DNA from: Pseudomonas marincola
Lineage (GTDB): Bacteria > Pseudomonadota > Gammaproteobacteria > Pseudomonadales > Pseudomonadaceae
Direction: 5' to 3'
DNA length: 64,000 bases
NCBI RefSeq assembly: GCF_900116605.1
Contig: NZ_FPBC01000014.1
Location: 1 to 64,000, forward strand
Position numbers and translations under genes: made by a program. Positions 43,334-52,614 of the stretch are shown one piece after another; the first letter of the stretch is position 1, and every line of letters starts with the position of its first letter. Under the pieces are notes generated by a model. It made no database searches. It was not told the origin of the DNA and worked only from the letters and a program-made list of their open reading frames with translations.

Positions 43334-44536
43334 TCAGTCGAGCTCGAATAAACCTGCTGCGCCCATGCCGCCACCGATGCACATGGATACAACGACATAA
43401 CGTGCACCACGACGACGACCTTCAAGCAGGGCATGGCCAACCATGCGCGCACCGCTCATGCCAAAAGGGTGACCAATCGAGATAGCGCCGCCGTTAACAT
43501 TCAGACGCTCATCAGGAATACCCAAGGTGTCACGGCAGTAAATTACCTGACTGGCGAACGCCTCGTTGATCTCCCACAGGCCAATGTCTTCGACCTTGAG
43601 TTTGAAACGCTCAAGTAACTTTGGAATGGCATATACCGGACCAATACCCATTTCTTCAGGTTTGCAACCCGCTACTGCAATACCCCGATAGGCGCCCAGT
43701 GGCTGTAATCCCCTGCGTTTTGCTTCCTCACGGCTCATAAGCAAACAAGCTGCTGCACCGTCTGAGAACTGTGAGGCATTGCCAGCCGTAATATGCTCGC
43801 CCTGAGTGACCCATTGCCCATCTTTCCACACCGGTGCCAAACTTTGCAGGGCATCAAGCGTGGTACTCGGGCGATTGCATTCGTCTCGATCAGCCAGCAC
43901 TTGCTCATGCCCGCTGGGCTTTCCCTCTTTGTCGAACATCAGTTTATTCGCCAATAACGGCACGATTTCATCAGCGAACAAGCCTTTTTGCTGCGCGACC
44001 GCAGTACGCTGCTGACTCTGCAGCGCGTAAGCATCCTGCTCGGCACGGCTTATGCCATAGCGTTGCGCGACTATCTCGGCAGTTTCTATCATCGGAATAT
44101 AGGCTGAAGGCATCACCTCCATTACCGCTTCCGATCGGGCCCGATAAGCATTTTTATGCTTGTTCTGGGTTAGAGAAAGCGACTCGACGCCGCCGCCAAT
44201 CGCTACGTTCAACTCGCCTGCCATGATAGCTTTGGCCGCCTCACCAATAGCCATCAGGCCGGACGCACACATACGGTCAAGCGCCATGCCTGCGACGGTA
44301 TCCGGCAGACCACCGGTGTAGGCGCATAAACGACCAATGTTGTAGCCCTGCGTACCTTGCTGCACGGCAGCGCCCATAATCACATCGCCCACATCCGCCG
44401 GATCAATGCCTGCGCGCTCAACCACAGCACGCACGACATGACCGCCTAACACCGGCGCTTCGGTATCGTTGAAGGAGCCACGAAAGGATTTACTCAGCGC
44501 AGTGCGCGCGGTAGCAACAATAACTGCTTCTTGCAT
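43334..44536 (-). CDS. Acetyl-CoA C-acyltransferase (thiolase)
   Basis: 400 residues. Thiolase of the degradative type: nucleophilic Cys in ALDRMCASGLMAIGEA, the His of NVNGGAISIGHPFGMSGARM, and the second Cys in SMCIGGGMGAAGLFEL. It releases acetyl- or propionyl-CoA from a 3-ketoacyl-CoA. ATG at 44536 has GAGGAGA seven bases upstream; the open frame extends further without a start signal. Last gene of the long operon. It is distinct from the FadA6-like thiolase at 49212 and resembles generic FadA proteins, so it may serve the late linear intermediates. Role within the steroid route is inference. Confidence 0.88.
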   Translation of the reverse strand: MQEAVIVATARTALSKSFRGSFNDTEAPVLGGHVVRAVVERAGIDPADVGDVIMGAAVQQGTQGYNIGRLCAYTGGLPDTVAGMALDRMCASGLMAIGEAAKAIMAGELNVAIGGGVESLSLTQNKHKNAYRARSEAVMEVMPSAYIPMIETAEIVAQRYGISRAEQDAYALQSQQRTAVAQQKGLFADEIVPLLANKLMFDKEGKPSGHEQVLADRDECNRPSTTLDALQSLAPVWKDGQWVTQGEHITAGNASQFSDGAAACLLMSREEAKRRGLQPLGAYRGIAVAGCKPEEMGIGPVYAIPKLLERFKLKVEDIGLWEINEAFASQVIYCRDTLGIPDERLNVNGGAISIGHPFGMSGARMVGHALLEGRRRGARYVVVSMCIGGGMGAAGLFELD

Positions 44537-44549
44537 TCGGAAAGTCTCC

Positions 44550-45020
44550 TCAAACTGCTGAATTGAAGGTGTAACGGCTGATTGTGTCGACCACGCAACC
44601 CGGGCGCTCCGAGCCTTCGACCTCAATACTAACGCGCACCACTACCTGTACCGCACCGTTCGCCATCGCTTCCACGCCAGTGATTTCACCTGTACCACGC
44701 ACGCGCGCCCCAACCTTCACCGGCGAAGGAAAACGCACTCGATCACAACCGTAGTTAACGCCCATTTGCAGATTCTCGACCTGCATCAGTTGCGGCAGAA
44801 AGTAATTAACCAGCGCCAGGGTCAGATAACCGTGAGCAATCGTGCCACCAAACGGACCTGTTTTAGCCCGCTGAGGATCAACATGAATCCACTGGTGATC
44901 ACCTGTAGCCTCAGCAAATTGATTGACCCGCTCTTGTTCAATGACCAGCCAATCGGTACTGCCCAACGATTGGCCAACAGCTGCCTCCAAAGCAGAGGCT
45001 GAAGCAAAAACCTTGTGCAT
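44550..45020 (-). CDS. MaoC-family (R)-specific enoyl-CoA hydratase
   Basis: 156 residues, one hot-dog domain. The catalytic Asp and His are in FAEATGDHQWIHVDPQRA, followed by PFGGTIAHGYLTLAL. Such enzymes hydrate 2-enoyl-CoAs to (R)-3-hydroxyacyl-CoAs or act as dehydratases. AGGAATTG precedes the ATG. Its N-terminal half closely resembles the second half of the DUF35-MaoC fusion at 58194 (both keep the WIHxDPxRA and PFGGTIAHG blocks), so both may handle steroid acyl-CoAs. Confidence 0.88.
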   Translation of the reverse strand: MHKVFASASALEAAVGQSLGSTDWLVIEQERVNQFAEATGDHQWIHVDPQRAKTGPFGGTIAHGYLTLALVNYFLPQLMQVENLQMGVNYGCDRVRFPSPVKVGARVRGTGEITGVEAMANGAVQVVVRVSIEVEGSERPGCVVDTISRYTFNSAV

Positions 45021-45044
45021 GATTCAATTCCTAATCGATGGCCA

Positions 45045-45842
45045 TCAAGCGCGTTGCGAACTGACCGGTACGATCTCACCCGTCATATAGCTGGAGTAGT
45101 CACTGGCTAGGAACATCATCACGTTAGCGACCTCCCAGCCTTCAGCCCCGCGGCCGAAGGCCTCACGATTTTCCAGTTCACGCAACAGATCCTCCGGAGC
45201 CGACTTACGCAACATCGGATGCACTGCAAGCGACGGCGCCACGGCATTAATTCGTACGCCAAACTCGGCAGCTTCCAGCGCAGCGCAACGCGTCAGTGCC
45301 ATCACCCCCGCTTTTGCAGCAGCGTAGTGGGCTTGCTCTTTTTGCGCGCGCCAGCCGAGCACCGAGGCGTTATTAACAATGACAGCGCCACGGCCACGCG
45401 CTTTTACCTGCTGCAGGAAATAGCGAGTCATGCGCATGGTGCCGTTGAGGGTGACATCGATGACCTTGTTCCATTCAGCGTCTTCCATATCGACCAACGC
45501 CCTGGTCGTGCCAAGTCCCGCGTTATTGATCAATACATCGGTGCCATCAAGCTTGTCTTCTGCGAAGTCGACCAAGGCGCGCACTTGCGTCTCATCAGCA
45601 ACGTTGCACACCAGCCCCCAAACTGCATCAAGGCCGGTCTCTTGTTTCAGCTTGTCTACCGAGGCGGCTAAACGTCCTTCGTGAACATCACTAATAACAA
45701 TGGCGCGGCAGCCCTCTTCCACTGCTTTGGTGGCTGCAGCGAAGCCGATACCAGCACCTGCAGCCGCTGTGATGAGCACTGACTTACCCTGCAAAAGGCC
45801 ATGTCCTTTAACGTATTGCGGCGCCTTATTCATGTCGTTCAT
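45045..45842 (-). CDS. ipdF: IpdF-like short-chain dehydrogenase (5-hydroxy-HIP-CoA dehydrogenase type)
   Basis: 265 residues. Aligns along its length with actinobacterial IpdF: GHGLLQGKSVLITAAAGAG, a NAD-binding glycine pattern with TAAAG in place of TGAS, NNAGLGTTRALVDMED, VNNASVLGWRAQKEQAHYA (catalytic Ser, Tyr) and the end DYSSYMTGEIVPVS. IpdF oxidises the 5-hydroxyl of the hexahydroindane propionyl-CoA derived from steroid rings C and D. The start overlaps the preceding gene's stop (ATGA). The NNASVLGWRAQ stretch is distinctive and makes the assignment firm. Confidence 0.9.
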   Translation of the reverse strand: MNDMNKAPQYVKGHGLLQGKSVLITAAAGAGIGFAAATKAVEEGCRAIVISDVHEGRLAASVDKLKQETGLDAVWGLVCNVADETQVRALVDFAEDKLDGTDVLINNAGLGTTRALVDMEDAEWNKVIDVTLNGTMRMTRYFLQQVKARGRGAVIVNNASVLGWRAQKEQAHYAAAKAGVMALTRCAALEAAEFGVRINAVAPSLAVHPMLRKSAPEDLLRELENREAFGRGAEGWEVANVMMFLASDYSSYMTGEIVPVSSQRA

Positions 45843-47026
45843 CGCAAGTTTCCTTTAGCTTCTTTGGGCATTCCCAGACCGCGCTCAGCAATAATGTTGC
45901 GCTGGATCTGGCTGGTGCCGCCGTAGATGGTGTCTGAACGGGTAAACAGAAAGAGCGACTGCAACCGCGTAAGGTTGTATGGACCTGATTCGAGAATTTC
46001 AGCCTCAGGACCAAGCACATCCATAGCCAACGCACCCAAATTGCGGTGCCAACTAGACCAGTGCAGTTTGTACACCAACGCCTCCGGACCACTTTCAGTG
46101 CTGGTGTGCGAGAGCATACGCATGGCGTTGTAGCGCATAAGCCTCAGTCCAATGTGTGCCTCCGCTATGCGCTGGCGCAGCAATGGGTCACGCGCAGCAC
46201 CGTTGGATTTGGCAATACGGACGATCTCGTCTAATTCGTTTTGGAACTGCATTTGCTGGCCGAGGGTCGACACGCCGCGTTCAAAACCGAGCAGAGCCAT
46301 CGCAATTTTCCAACCATCTCCTGGCTCGCCGATCAGGTCAGCAGCTACAGCGTCATCAAAGAACACCTCGTTGAACTCACTGGTGCCAGTAAGCTGTTCG
46401 ATTGGGCGAACGGTGACGCCAGGTTGGTGCATAGACACTAAAAAGAAACCTAAGCCTTTGTGCCCAACCGATTCGGAGTCGGTACGTGCCAACACAAAGC
46501 ACCAATCAGACTCATGCGCCAATGAAGTCCAAACTTTTTGTCCGTTGATGCGCCAAGTATTGTCGGCATTTTCACGTCGCGCGCGGGTTTTAACGTTGGC
46601 TAAATCGGAGCCTGCGCCCGGTTCTGAATAACCCTGACACCACAAATCGGTGCCCGCCAAAATAGCCGGCAAATATTTAGCTTGTTGCTCCGGATCGGCA
46701 AAAGCGATCAGCGTTGGTCCAACCAGTCCTTCACCAATATGCCCCACTCGACCAGGCGCACCGGCACGCGCATATTCTTCGTGAAAAATAACTTGCTGCT
46801 CGATACTGCAACCGCGCCCGCCGTGTTTTAAGGGCCAGCCAATGCCAGTCCATCCACCTGCTGCGAGGCGCTTCTCCCAACGCTGGCGTTCAGCGGTGAA
46901 CATGTGCTCATCACCGGGCCCGCCGCGAAATTTCAGCGCAGCGAACTCTCCAGTTAGATTGGTGCGCAGCCATTGCGCAATTTCGGCGCGAAAAGCTTCG
47001 TCTTCAACTGTAAATGTCAGCTTCAT
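45839..47026 (-). CDS. fadE30: FadE30-like acyl-CoA dehydrogenase
   Basis: 395 residues. Matches FadE30, which desaturates the propionyl-CoA side chain of the C/D-ring intermediate: FAALKFRGGPGDEH, YLPAILAGTDLWCQGYSEP, GAGSDLANVKTRAR, INGQKVWTSLAHESDWCFVL, TGTSEFNEVFFDD, GFERGVSTLGQQM and FTRSDTIYGGTSQIQRNIIA. GAGGAGG before the start. ATGA overlap with ipdF downstream and an 11-base gap to the acyl-CoA dehydrogenase upstream. Confidence 0.9.
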   Translation of the reverse strand: MKLTFTVEDEAFRAEIAQWLRTNLTGEFAALKFRGGPGDEHMFTAERQRWEKRLAAGGWTGIGWPLKHGGRGCSIEQQVIFHEEYARAGAPGRVGHIGEGLVGPTLIAFADPEQQAKYLPAILAGTDLWCQGYSEPGAGSDLANVKTRARRENADNTWRINGQKVWTSLAHESDWCFVLARTDSESVGHKGLGFFLVSMHQPGVTVRPIEQLTGTSEFNEVFFDDAVAADLIGEPGDGWKIAMALLGFERGVSTLGQQMQFQNELDEIVRIAKSNGAARDPLLRQRIAEAHIGLRLMRYNAMRMLSHTSTESGPEALVYKLHWSSWHRNLGALAMDVLGPEAEILESGPYNLTRLQSLFLFTRSDTIYGGTSQIQRNIIAERGLGMPKEAKGNLR

Positions 47027-47036
47027 ATCAGCCTCC

Positions 47037-48218
47037 TCAATCCAGCAACATACTGGCGATCAACTCGCGCTGTGCTGGAGCTGCACCCAGGTACAACTCG
47101 CTGGCTTTTGCCCGTTTGAAATACAAATGAACATCGTATTCCCAGGTAAAGCCGACGCCTCCGTGCAATTGAATGGCGCTACCCGCGTTATAAAACAGGG
47201 TGTCTGAGCAATAGGCTTTGGCCATTGCCGCCGCCTCACGTAAGGCCAGTACTGCCTGCTGGCTATTGCACTCAGCTAAGTATTCTTGTGCAACGCAAGC
47301 GGCGTAATACACCGCTGAACGTGACACTTCGCACTTGAGCATCATGTCTGCAGCTTTATGTTTGAGTGATTGATAGCTGGCAATTGGGCGGCCGAATTGC
47401 ACACGTTCCTGCATATAAGCCACGCTCATATCCAGTACCTTTTGTGCTGCGCCCATTTGTTCTGCGGCCAGTGCAAGCTTGGCCAGATCCACTATCTGCG
47501 TAAGCAGCTTTGAACCATCAGTTTGCGCTGTCATTCGAGCGCTGTCGGGTAATGACACGTTTCTCAGAATGATCCGCGCCAAGCGCCGTGTTTGGTCCAT
47601 ACTTGGCTGCCATTCACGTTCAATCCCGACAGCTGTGGCAGGTACGGCAAACCAAGCCACAGTGTCGCCTTCCTTACAGTCCTTTCCTCGGGCAGCAATT
47701 ATCAGCAAATCGGCGGTGTGACCATCGATGACGTAGCGCAGATCACCGTTTAAGCAATACCCGTCCTCAGTTTCTTGCCACTCGACACTGATCGCCTCGC
47801 AGCCCCATTGGCCACCTGAGTGAGCAGTCGCTGCACCTGTCCAGCCAACGGTGGCAGTAAGGCTGCCAGCAGCAATTTCAGGGAGGTATTGTTGTTTTTG
47901 CGTCTCTGTACCACCCAATACCAAAGCATTAACAGCCAAACCGACCGTGGAAAAAAATGGTGAACACAGCAGCACCTGACCCATCTGTTCCAGCACAATT
48001 GCCAGTTCTACTTGTCCCAGCCCCATCCCACCATAGGCTTCAGGGACAGTGATGGCCTGAAAGCACAGTTCTTCACAAATACGTTGCCATAAAGCGGGGT
48101 CGTAACCGCTTTCAGTGGCCATCGCCTGACGTACGGCAGCAGAGGTCGATACCTCATGCAGAAATGTCCTCGCGCTTTCACGGATCATTTTCTGTTCGTC
48201 ACTAAACCGAAATTCCAT
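47037..48218 (-). CDS. Acyl-CoA dehydrogenase
   Basis: 393 residues. Acyl-CoA dehydrogenase fold with FAD loop AVYYAACVAQ and the C-terminal helix QLHGGVGFTWEYDVHLYFKRA, but without the usual central motif order of short-chain dehydrogenases, like the FAD-binding-poor partners of heterotetrameric steroid ACADs. Middle block DMSVAYMQERVQFGRPIASY, QSLKHKAADM is typical. It probably pairs with FadE30 next to it, as steroid acyl-CoA dehydrogenases usually form alpha2beta2 complexes encoded by adjacent genes. The exact partner and substrate are inference. Confidence 0.85.
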   Translation of the reverse strand: MEFRFSDEQKMIRESARTFLHEVSTSAAVRQAMATESGYDPALWQRICEELCFQAITVPEAYGGMGLGQVELAIVLEQMGQVLLCSPFFSTVGLAVNALVLGGTETQKQQYLPEIAAGSLTATVGWTGAATAHSGGQWGCEAISVEWQETEDGYCLNGDLRYVIDGHTADLLIIAARGKDCKEGDTVAWFAVPATAVGIEREWQPSMDQTRRLARIILRNVSLPDSARMTAQTDGSKLLTQIVDLAKLALAAEQMGAAQKVLDMSVAYMQERVQFGRPIASYQSLKHKAADMMLKCEVSRSAVYYAACVAQEYLAECNSQQAVLALREAAAMAKAYCSDTLFYNAGSAIQLHGGVGFTWEYDVHLYFKRAKASELYLGAAPAQRELIASMLLD

Positions 48219-48233
48219 GACCGCTCCCCCGCG

Positions 48234-49118
48234 TCAGCTACCGTAAACTTTCTGAGCAGGCTTCTCGTTGGCCAACAGTTGAGTCATTGCCTCAGCTACT
48301 TCACCTGGCAACCAGCGCTGGCCTTTGTCGACGCCTTCAGTGGTACGCCAGCCGTCGGCTATTGAAATTTTCCCGCCTTCAGCCTCAAACACACGCCCGG
48401 TCACATCACTTGCTTGCTCACTGGCCAACCAAGCCAGTAGAGAGCTGACGTTTTCGGGCGCCCAATAATCGAAGCTGCCATCCGTTGGGCTGGCCATACG
48501 CTGGGCCATCGCTTCAACGGCAGTGGTCATACCTGTGCGCGCAGCGGGCGCGACAGCGTTCGCAGTGATCCCATAACGGCCTAGTTCAGCCGCTTGGTTC
48601 AAGGTAAGCGCGGCAATACCACCTTTGGCAGCCGCGTAATTAGACTGCCCGATGGAACCCTGCAAGCCTGCGCCAGATGTTGTATTAATAATTCGCGCCG
48701 CAATCGGATTACCCGTTTTGGACTGATCGCGCCAGTAATGCACCGCATGAGAGCTGATGCAGAAGTGTCCTTTGAGATGAACACTCATGATGGTGTCCCA
48801 CTCGGCTTCGGTCATGGAGGCAAACATACGATCGCGATTAACCCCGGCGTTGTTGAGCACCACATGCAGCGCGCCCCACGTTTCAATGGCCTGCTTTACC
48901 GCATTTTCGCTGTCGCTATAACTGGTGATATCAGAGCTGTTTGCAACAGCACGACCGCCACTGGCAATAATCTCATCGACTACTTTTTGCGCGGCTTCAC
49001 GATTGATGTCATTGACCAGAACACAGGCGCCCTCAGCGGCGAATACCCGTGCATGTGCGGCACCTAAGCCACCGCCCGCACCGGTGATAATCACCACACG
49101 ATCATTTAGAATTCCCAT
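48234..49118 (-). CDS. SDR, 17beta-HSD4/MFE-2-like hydroxyacyl-CoA or steroid dehydrogenase
   Basis: 294 residues. Glycine motif IITGAGGGLGAAHARVFA, NNAGVNRDRMFASMTEAEW, Ser in INTTSGAGLQGSIGQ and catalytic NYAAAKGG. Beyond the Rossmann core there is a tail (GWRTTEGVDKGQRWLPGEVA) found in the bacterial relatives of the dehydrogenase part of peroxisomal multifunctional enzyme type 2. A mycobacterial cholesterol-cluster SDR in the KstR2 regulon is of the same kind. Likely oxidises a 3-hydroxyacyl-CoA of the ring C/D route. AAGGAG before the ATG. Confidence 0.85.
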   Translation of the reverse strand: MGILNDRVVIITGAGGGLGAAHARVFAAEGACVLVNDINREAAQKVVDEIIASGGRAVANSSDITSYSDSENAVKQAIETWGALHVVLNNAGVNRDRMFASMTEAEWDTIMSVHLKGHFCISSHAVHYWRDQSKTGNPIAARIINTTSGAGLQGSIGQSNYAAAKGGIAALTLNQAAELGRYGITANAVAPAARTGMTTAVEAMAQRMASPTDGSFDYWAPENVSSLLAWLASEQASDVTGRVFEAEGGKISIADGWRTTEGVDKGQRWLPGEVAEAMTQLLANEKPAQKVYGS

Positions 49119-49160
49119 GTTTACACTCCTTTAAGCAAATCAACGGCAAGACTCAGGCAC

Positions 49161-49180
49161 CAACCCCGCGAGCGGGGTTG
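49161..49180. promoter_or_regulatory. Small hairpin inside the long operon between fadA6 and the SDR gene
   Basis: CAACCCCG / CGGGGTTG with a 4-base loop lies in the 93-base gap after fadA6, the largest gap of the operon. No T-run follows on the minus strand. It could be an mRNA processing or attenuation point. Confidence 0.45.
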
Positions 49181-49211
49181 CTTTAACCTGTTGCAATGAA
49201 GTATTTGAGCT

Positions 49212-50363
49212 CTAAAGCCGCTCAATAATGGTTACGTTGGCCTGCCCGCCGCCTTCGCACATGGTCTGCAAGCCGTAACGACTGTTACTGCGCTCAAGTT
49301 CATGCAGCAAGGTCGTCATCAACTTGGTTCCCGTGGCCCCTAACGGATGGCCGAGAGCAATCGCCCCCCCTACCACGTTGGTGCGGGCCGGGTCGTAATC
49401 CAGTTCTTTTTGCCATGCCATTACGACAGATGCGAAAGCTTCGTTGATTTCAACACGGTCTATATCGGCCATGCTTAATCCGGTTTTCTTGAGGGCATAG
49501 CGAGTGGCTTCAATCGGCGCAGTCAAATGCCAAATGGGGCAGTCACCGCGCACGCTGAGGTGATGAATCCGCGCCCGAGGCGTCAAGTTGTAACGCTTAA
49601 GCGCCGCTTCTGAAACCACCAGCATCGCCGAAGAAGCATCGCAGGTCTGGCTCGAAACAGCGGCCGTAATATCCGGGAAGGCAGGATCGACCGGTTCCAG
49701 CGAAGCCATTTTCTCCAACGTTGTATCACGGGGCGTTTCGTCGCAATCGAAACCATTGAGCGGCACAATTTCACGTGCAAAGTGGCCGTTGTTTATGGCT
49801 CGTAATGCCCGCTGATGGCTTTCCAAAGCAAAAGCTTCCATCTCTGCGCGACTGATATTCCAGTGGCTAGCGATGCGCTGAGCGGCATAGAACTGGTTAA
49901 CGGGCTGGTCGGCAAAGCGTGCTCGCCAGCCTTCACTGCCAGAAAACGGATCACTAAACCCCAGTGCTTGACCGGCAACCATGGCCGAGGCGATCGGGAT
50001 TTGGGTCATTGTCTGCACGCCACCTACGGCAACAACATCCTGGGTACCGCTCATTACCGCCTGGGCAGCAAAATGTACCGCCTGCTGGGATGAGCCGCAT
50101 TGACGATCAACAGTCGTGCCTGGCACACAAAGCGGCAGACCTGCAGCCAGCCAGCTGGTACGTGCTATATCGCCTGCTTGCGATCCGATAGTATCGACAC
50201 AGCCAAAAATGACGTCGTCATACTCATCTGCCGGTATGCCATTGCGTTCGACCAACGCTTTTAAAACGTGTGCACCGAGATCAATGGCATGAACATTGGA
50301 CAAGCTGCCTTTGCGACGTCCTGTCGGGCTGCGCAATGCGTCAACAATATAAGCTTCAGTCAT
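49212..50363 (-). CDS. fadA6: FadA6-like thiolase
   Basis: 383 residues. Nearly collinear with mycobacterial FadA6: MTEAYIVDALRSPTGRRKGS, TIGSQAGDIARTSWLAAG, nucleophile in VDRQCGSSQQAVHFAAQAVM, GGVQTMTQIPIASAM, RARIHHLSVRGD, VEINEAFASVVMAWQKEL, GGAIALGHPLGATG and the end LQTMCEGGGQANVTIIERL. FadA6 thiolyses the ring-opened C/D intermediate. ATG at 50363 with GGAGCG upstream; overlaps the next ACAD gene's stop by 8 bases. Strong identification. Confidence 0.92.
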   Translation of the reverse strand: MTEAYIVDALRSPTGRRKGSLSNVHAIDLGAHVLKALVERNGIPADEYDDVIFGCVDTIGSQAGDIARTSWLAAGLPLCVPGTTVDRQCGSSQQAVHFAAQAVMSGTQDVVAVGGVQTMTQIPIASAMVAGQALGFSDPFSGSEGWRARFADQPVNQFYAAQRIASHWNISRAEMEAFALESHQRALRAINNGHFAREIVPLNGFDCDETPRDTTLEKMASLEPVDPAFPDITAAVSSQTCDASSAMLVVSEAALKRYNLTPRARIHHLSVRGDCPIWHLTAPIEATRYALKKTGLSMADIDRVEINEAFASVVMAWQKELDYDPARTNVVGGAIALGHPLGATGTKLMTTLLHELERSNSRYGLQTMCEGGGQANVTIIERL

Positions 50364-51426
50364 TTTGCAGCGCTCCGAAAGTGAAAGACGGGCCAATTTG
50401 GGCCGTATCAGCCAGTAAGGTTTCAGCCACCCGCGAGTTATGGAAAGCGCGATCACCCCACGCAGAGTCCAGTGCCCATGCGCGCTTCATAAACATTTGC
50501 AGATCAACTTCCCAGGTATATCCCATCGCCCCGTGTACTTGAATGCCGTTGCGAGCCGCCAACCAGGCCGCTTCACAACAGGCCAACTTGGCATGCGATA
50601 CATTCAGGTTGGCCTGCGCGTCACCATGGGCCAGCGCATGCGCGGCGTGATAAAGCACAGGTTTAGCGAACTCAATTTTGCTCGCGACATCAGCAAGCTT
50701 GTGCTTAACCGCCTGAAAGCTGCCAATGGGTTTGCCGAACTGTTTGCGTTGGGTGACATAGTCGACTGACAGGTCGAGCATTCGTTGAGCCAGACCCAGA
50801 CTTTGTCCCGCGACAGCCAAGGCACCGCGATTCAGGGTCTGTGCCCACACAGCCCGTCCCTGTTCACTGCCAACCAAACGCGTGGCATCGCTCGGCTCAA
50901 AGCTGATGCGGCTCAGGCGACGTGAGCTGTCGATACTAGGATTGCGTTCGAAACCGATGTTGTCACGGCAGAGCGCATGCACTTCGCCCTGATGCTCTTG
51001 CAGCACAACATCAGCCAAATGCACATCAGCTACCAACGGGTTGACTGAGTGGCCCACTGCGATACGCACTGAACCTTCAGCAATACGGCTGAGCAACTCT
51101 TCGCGCATACGAGTGCCCTCTGGCAAGGCACTCAGTAAGCCTGTCGCCACAAAGGCGGTATCGGCTAAAGAATCAGGTATCGCGTAATAACCCAGCTCTT
51201 GTGTAAGCAATGCCCACGTAATGTCGCCCATGCCCAAGCCACCCTGTGCTTCAGGCACGGACAAGGCAGTGAGACCCTGCTCAGAAATTTTGGCGCGCAG
51301 CTCTGGCGACCGGCCTTCCTCTGTATCCCAGATATCGCGAAGCAACTCGGGCGGAGCCTCTGTCATCAGAAAGCGACTGATGGCTTCGCGGAAAGCCAAT
51401 TGGTCTTCGGTAAAGGTAAAGTCCAT
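50356..51426 (-). CDS. FadE32/FadE33-like acyl-CoA dehydrogenase subunit
   Basis: 356 residues, shorter than usual ACADs because the beta-domain is trimmed, typical of the second subunits of steroid heterotetramers. Blocks: SVPEAQGGLGMGDITWALL, DLSVDYVTQRKQFGKPIGSF, QAVKHKLADVASKIEFA, GIQVHGAMGYTWEVDLQMFM. It is encoded directly after the FadE31-like gene with a 11-base gap, so the two likely form one enzyme acting on the MOODA-CoA-type intermediate. Which of FadE32 or FadE33 it matches better cannot be decided by eye. Confidence 0.85.
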   Translation of the reverse strand: MDFTFTEDQLAFREAISRFLMTEAPPELLRDIWDTEEGRSPELRAKISEQGLTALSVPEAQGGLGMGDITWALLTQELGYYAIPDSLADTAFVATGLLSALPEGTRMREELLSRIAEGSVRIAVGHSVNPLVADVHLADVVLQEHQGEVHALCRDNIGFERNPSIDSSRRLSRISFEPSDATRLVGSEQGRAVWAQTLNRGALAVAGQSLGLAQRMLDLSVDYVTQRKQFGKPIGSFQAVKHKLADVASKIEFAKPVLYHAAHALAHGDAQANLNVSHAKLACCEAAWLAARNGIQVHGAMGYTWEVDLQMFMKRAWALDSAWGDRAFHNSRVAETLLADTAQIGPSFTFGALQND

Positions 51427-51437
51427 GGTTGGCTCCC

Positions 51438-52604
51438 TCAGGCTTTCGGCAATCCGAGCATGCGCTCGGCAATAATATTGCGCTGAATCTCATTGGTGCC
51501 GGCGTAAATCGGCCCCGCTTGAGCGAACAGAAACCCTTCAAGCCAGCTACCATTTGCAACCGCTTCAGGTGCTGTACTGCGCAATTCACCGCGCGCGCCC
51601 AAAATGCGCATGGCAGTTTCATGCATTTTCAAATCAAGCTCTGACCAAATGATTTTGTTGATGCTCGACTCTGCGCCAATTTTTGCGCCTTTCTGCACCA
51701 GCCCAACCGTGTGATAAGCCGACTGCGCATAAGCTTGAGCGCCCATCCAGCTCTCGATGACCGCATCGCGCAGGCCAGGATCACGCTCTGCTACTTGCGG
51801 ATTAGCCTTGTACAGTTCAATCAGACGTTTAGCGGTTTGCTGGAAGCGCGCAGGTGAACGCAGTAGTAGCCCACGCTCGAAACCTGCGGTGGCCATCGCG
51901 ACATTCCAGCCCTGCCCTTCAGCCCCCAGACGATGCGCAACCGGTACACGGACTTCATCGAAGAAGATCTCGGCGAATGCATCTTTACCGTTTAACGCCT
52001 TAATCGGCCGAATAGTGACCCCGGGGCTGTCCAACGGCACCATTAAGTAACTCAAGCCATGATGGCGTTGACTGTCGGGATCACTGCGGAACAAGCCAAA
52101 TGTCCAGTCTGCAAAGCTGGCACGTGTTGACCATGTTTTCTGACCCGACACCACATAATGATCACCGTCACGAATCGCTTTGCTGCGAATCGCTGCCATA
52201 TCCGAGCCCGCATTAGGCTCTGACCAGGCTTGTGCCCACATGTCTTCACTGGAAGCAATACGCGGTAAAAAATGCTGCTTCTGCTCCTCAGTGCCGAACT
52301 CGATCAACGTCGGGCCCAGCAACAGCTGACCGTTTTGGTTTACGCGCATTGGCGCATTTGCCGCGTAATACTCTTCTTCGAAGATCAGCCACTCAATCAA
52401 GTCGCAGCCGCGGCCACCCAGATGCTCAGGCCACATAACCATCGACCAGCGGCTGTCATAGAGCTTACGCTCCCATGCACGATGCTCTTCAAACCCTTCC
52501 CGGGTGTCATAGCTCGCGAGCGGTTTGGTCGGCAGGTTGGCCTTCAGCCATTCACGTAATTCAGCGCGGAAGGCATTCTGTTTATCGGTATAGGTCAGTT
52601 GCAT
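51438..52604 (-). CDS. fadE31: FadE31-like acyl-CoA dehydrogenase
   Basis: 388 residues. MQLTYTDKQNAFRAELREWL, EHLGGRGCDLIEWLIFEEEY, YAANAPMRVNQNGQLLLGP, MWAQAWSEPNAGSDMAAIR (substrate/FAD loop) and AGPIYAGTNEIQRNIIAERM. This long subunit type pairs with the shorter ACAD immediately downstream. The open frame runs 84 bases further upstream, but the ATG at 52604 matches the family start. In Mycobacterium FadE31-FadE32 is the complex for a late C/D-ring intermediate; the match here is by overall pattern and position. Confidence 0.85.
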   Translation of the reverse strand: MQLTYTDKQNAFRAELREWLKANLPTKPLASYDTREGFEEHRAWERKLYDSRWSMVMWPEHLGGRGCDLIEWLIFEEEYYAANAPMRVNQNGQLLLGPTLIEFGTEEQKQHFLPRIASSEDMWAQAWSEPNAGSDMAAIRSKAIRDGDHYVVSGQKTWSTRASFADWTFGLFRSDPDSQRHHGLSYLMVPLDSPGVTIRPIKALNGKDAFAEIFFDEVRVPVAHRLGAEGQGWNVAMATAGFERGLLLRSPARFQQTAKRLIELYKANPQVAERDPGLRDAVIESWMGAQAYAQSAYHTVGLVQKGAKIGAESSINKIIWSELDLKMHETAMRILGARGELRSTAPEAVANGSWLEGFLFAQAGPIYAGTNEIQRNIIAERMLGLPKA

Positions 52605-52614
52605 GCTGTCACTC

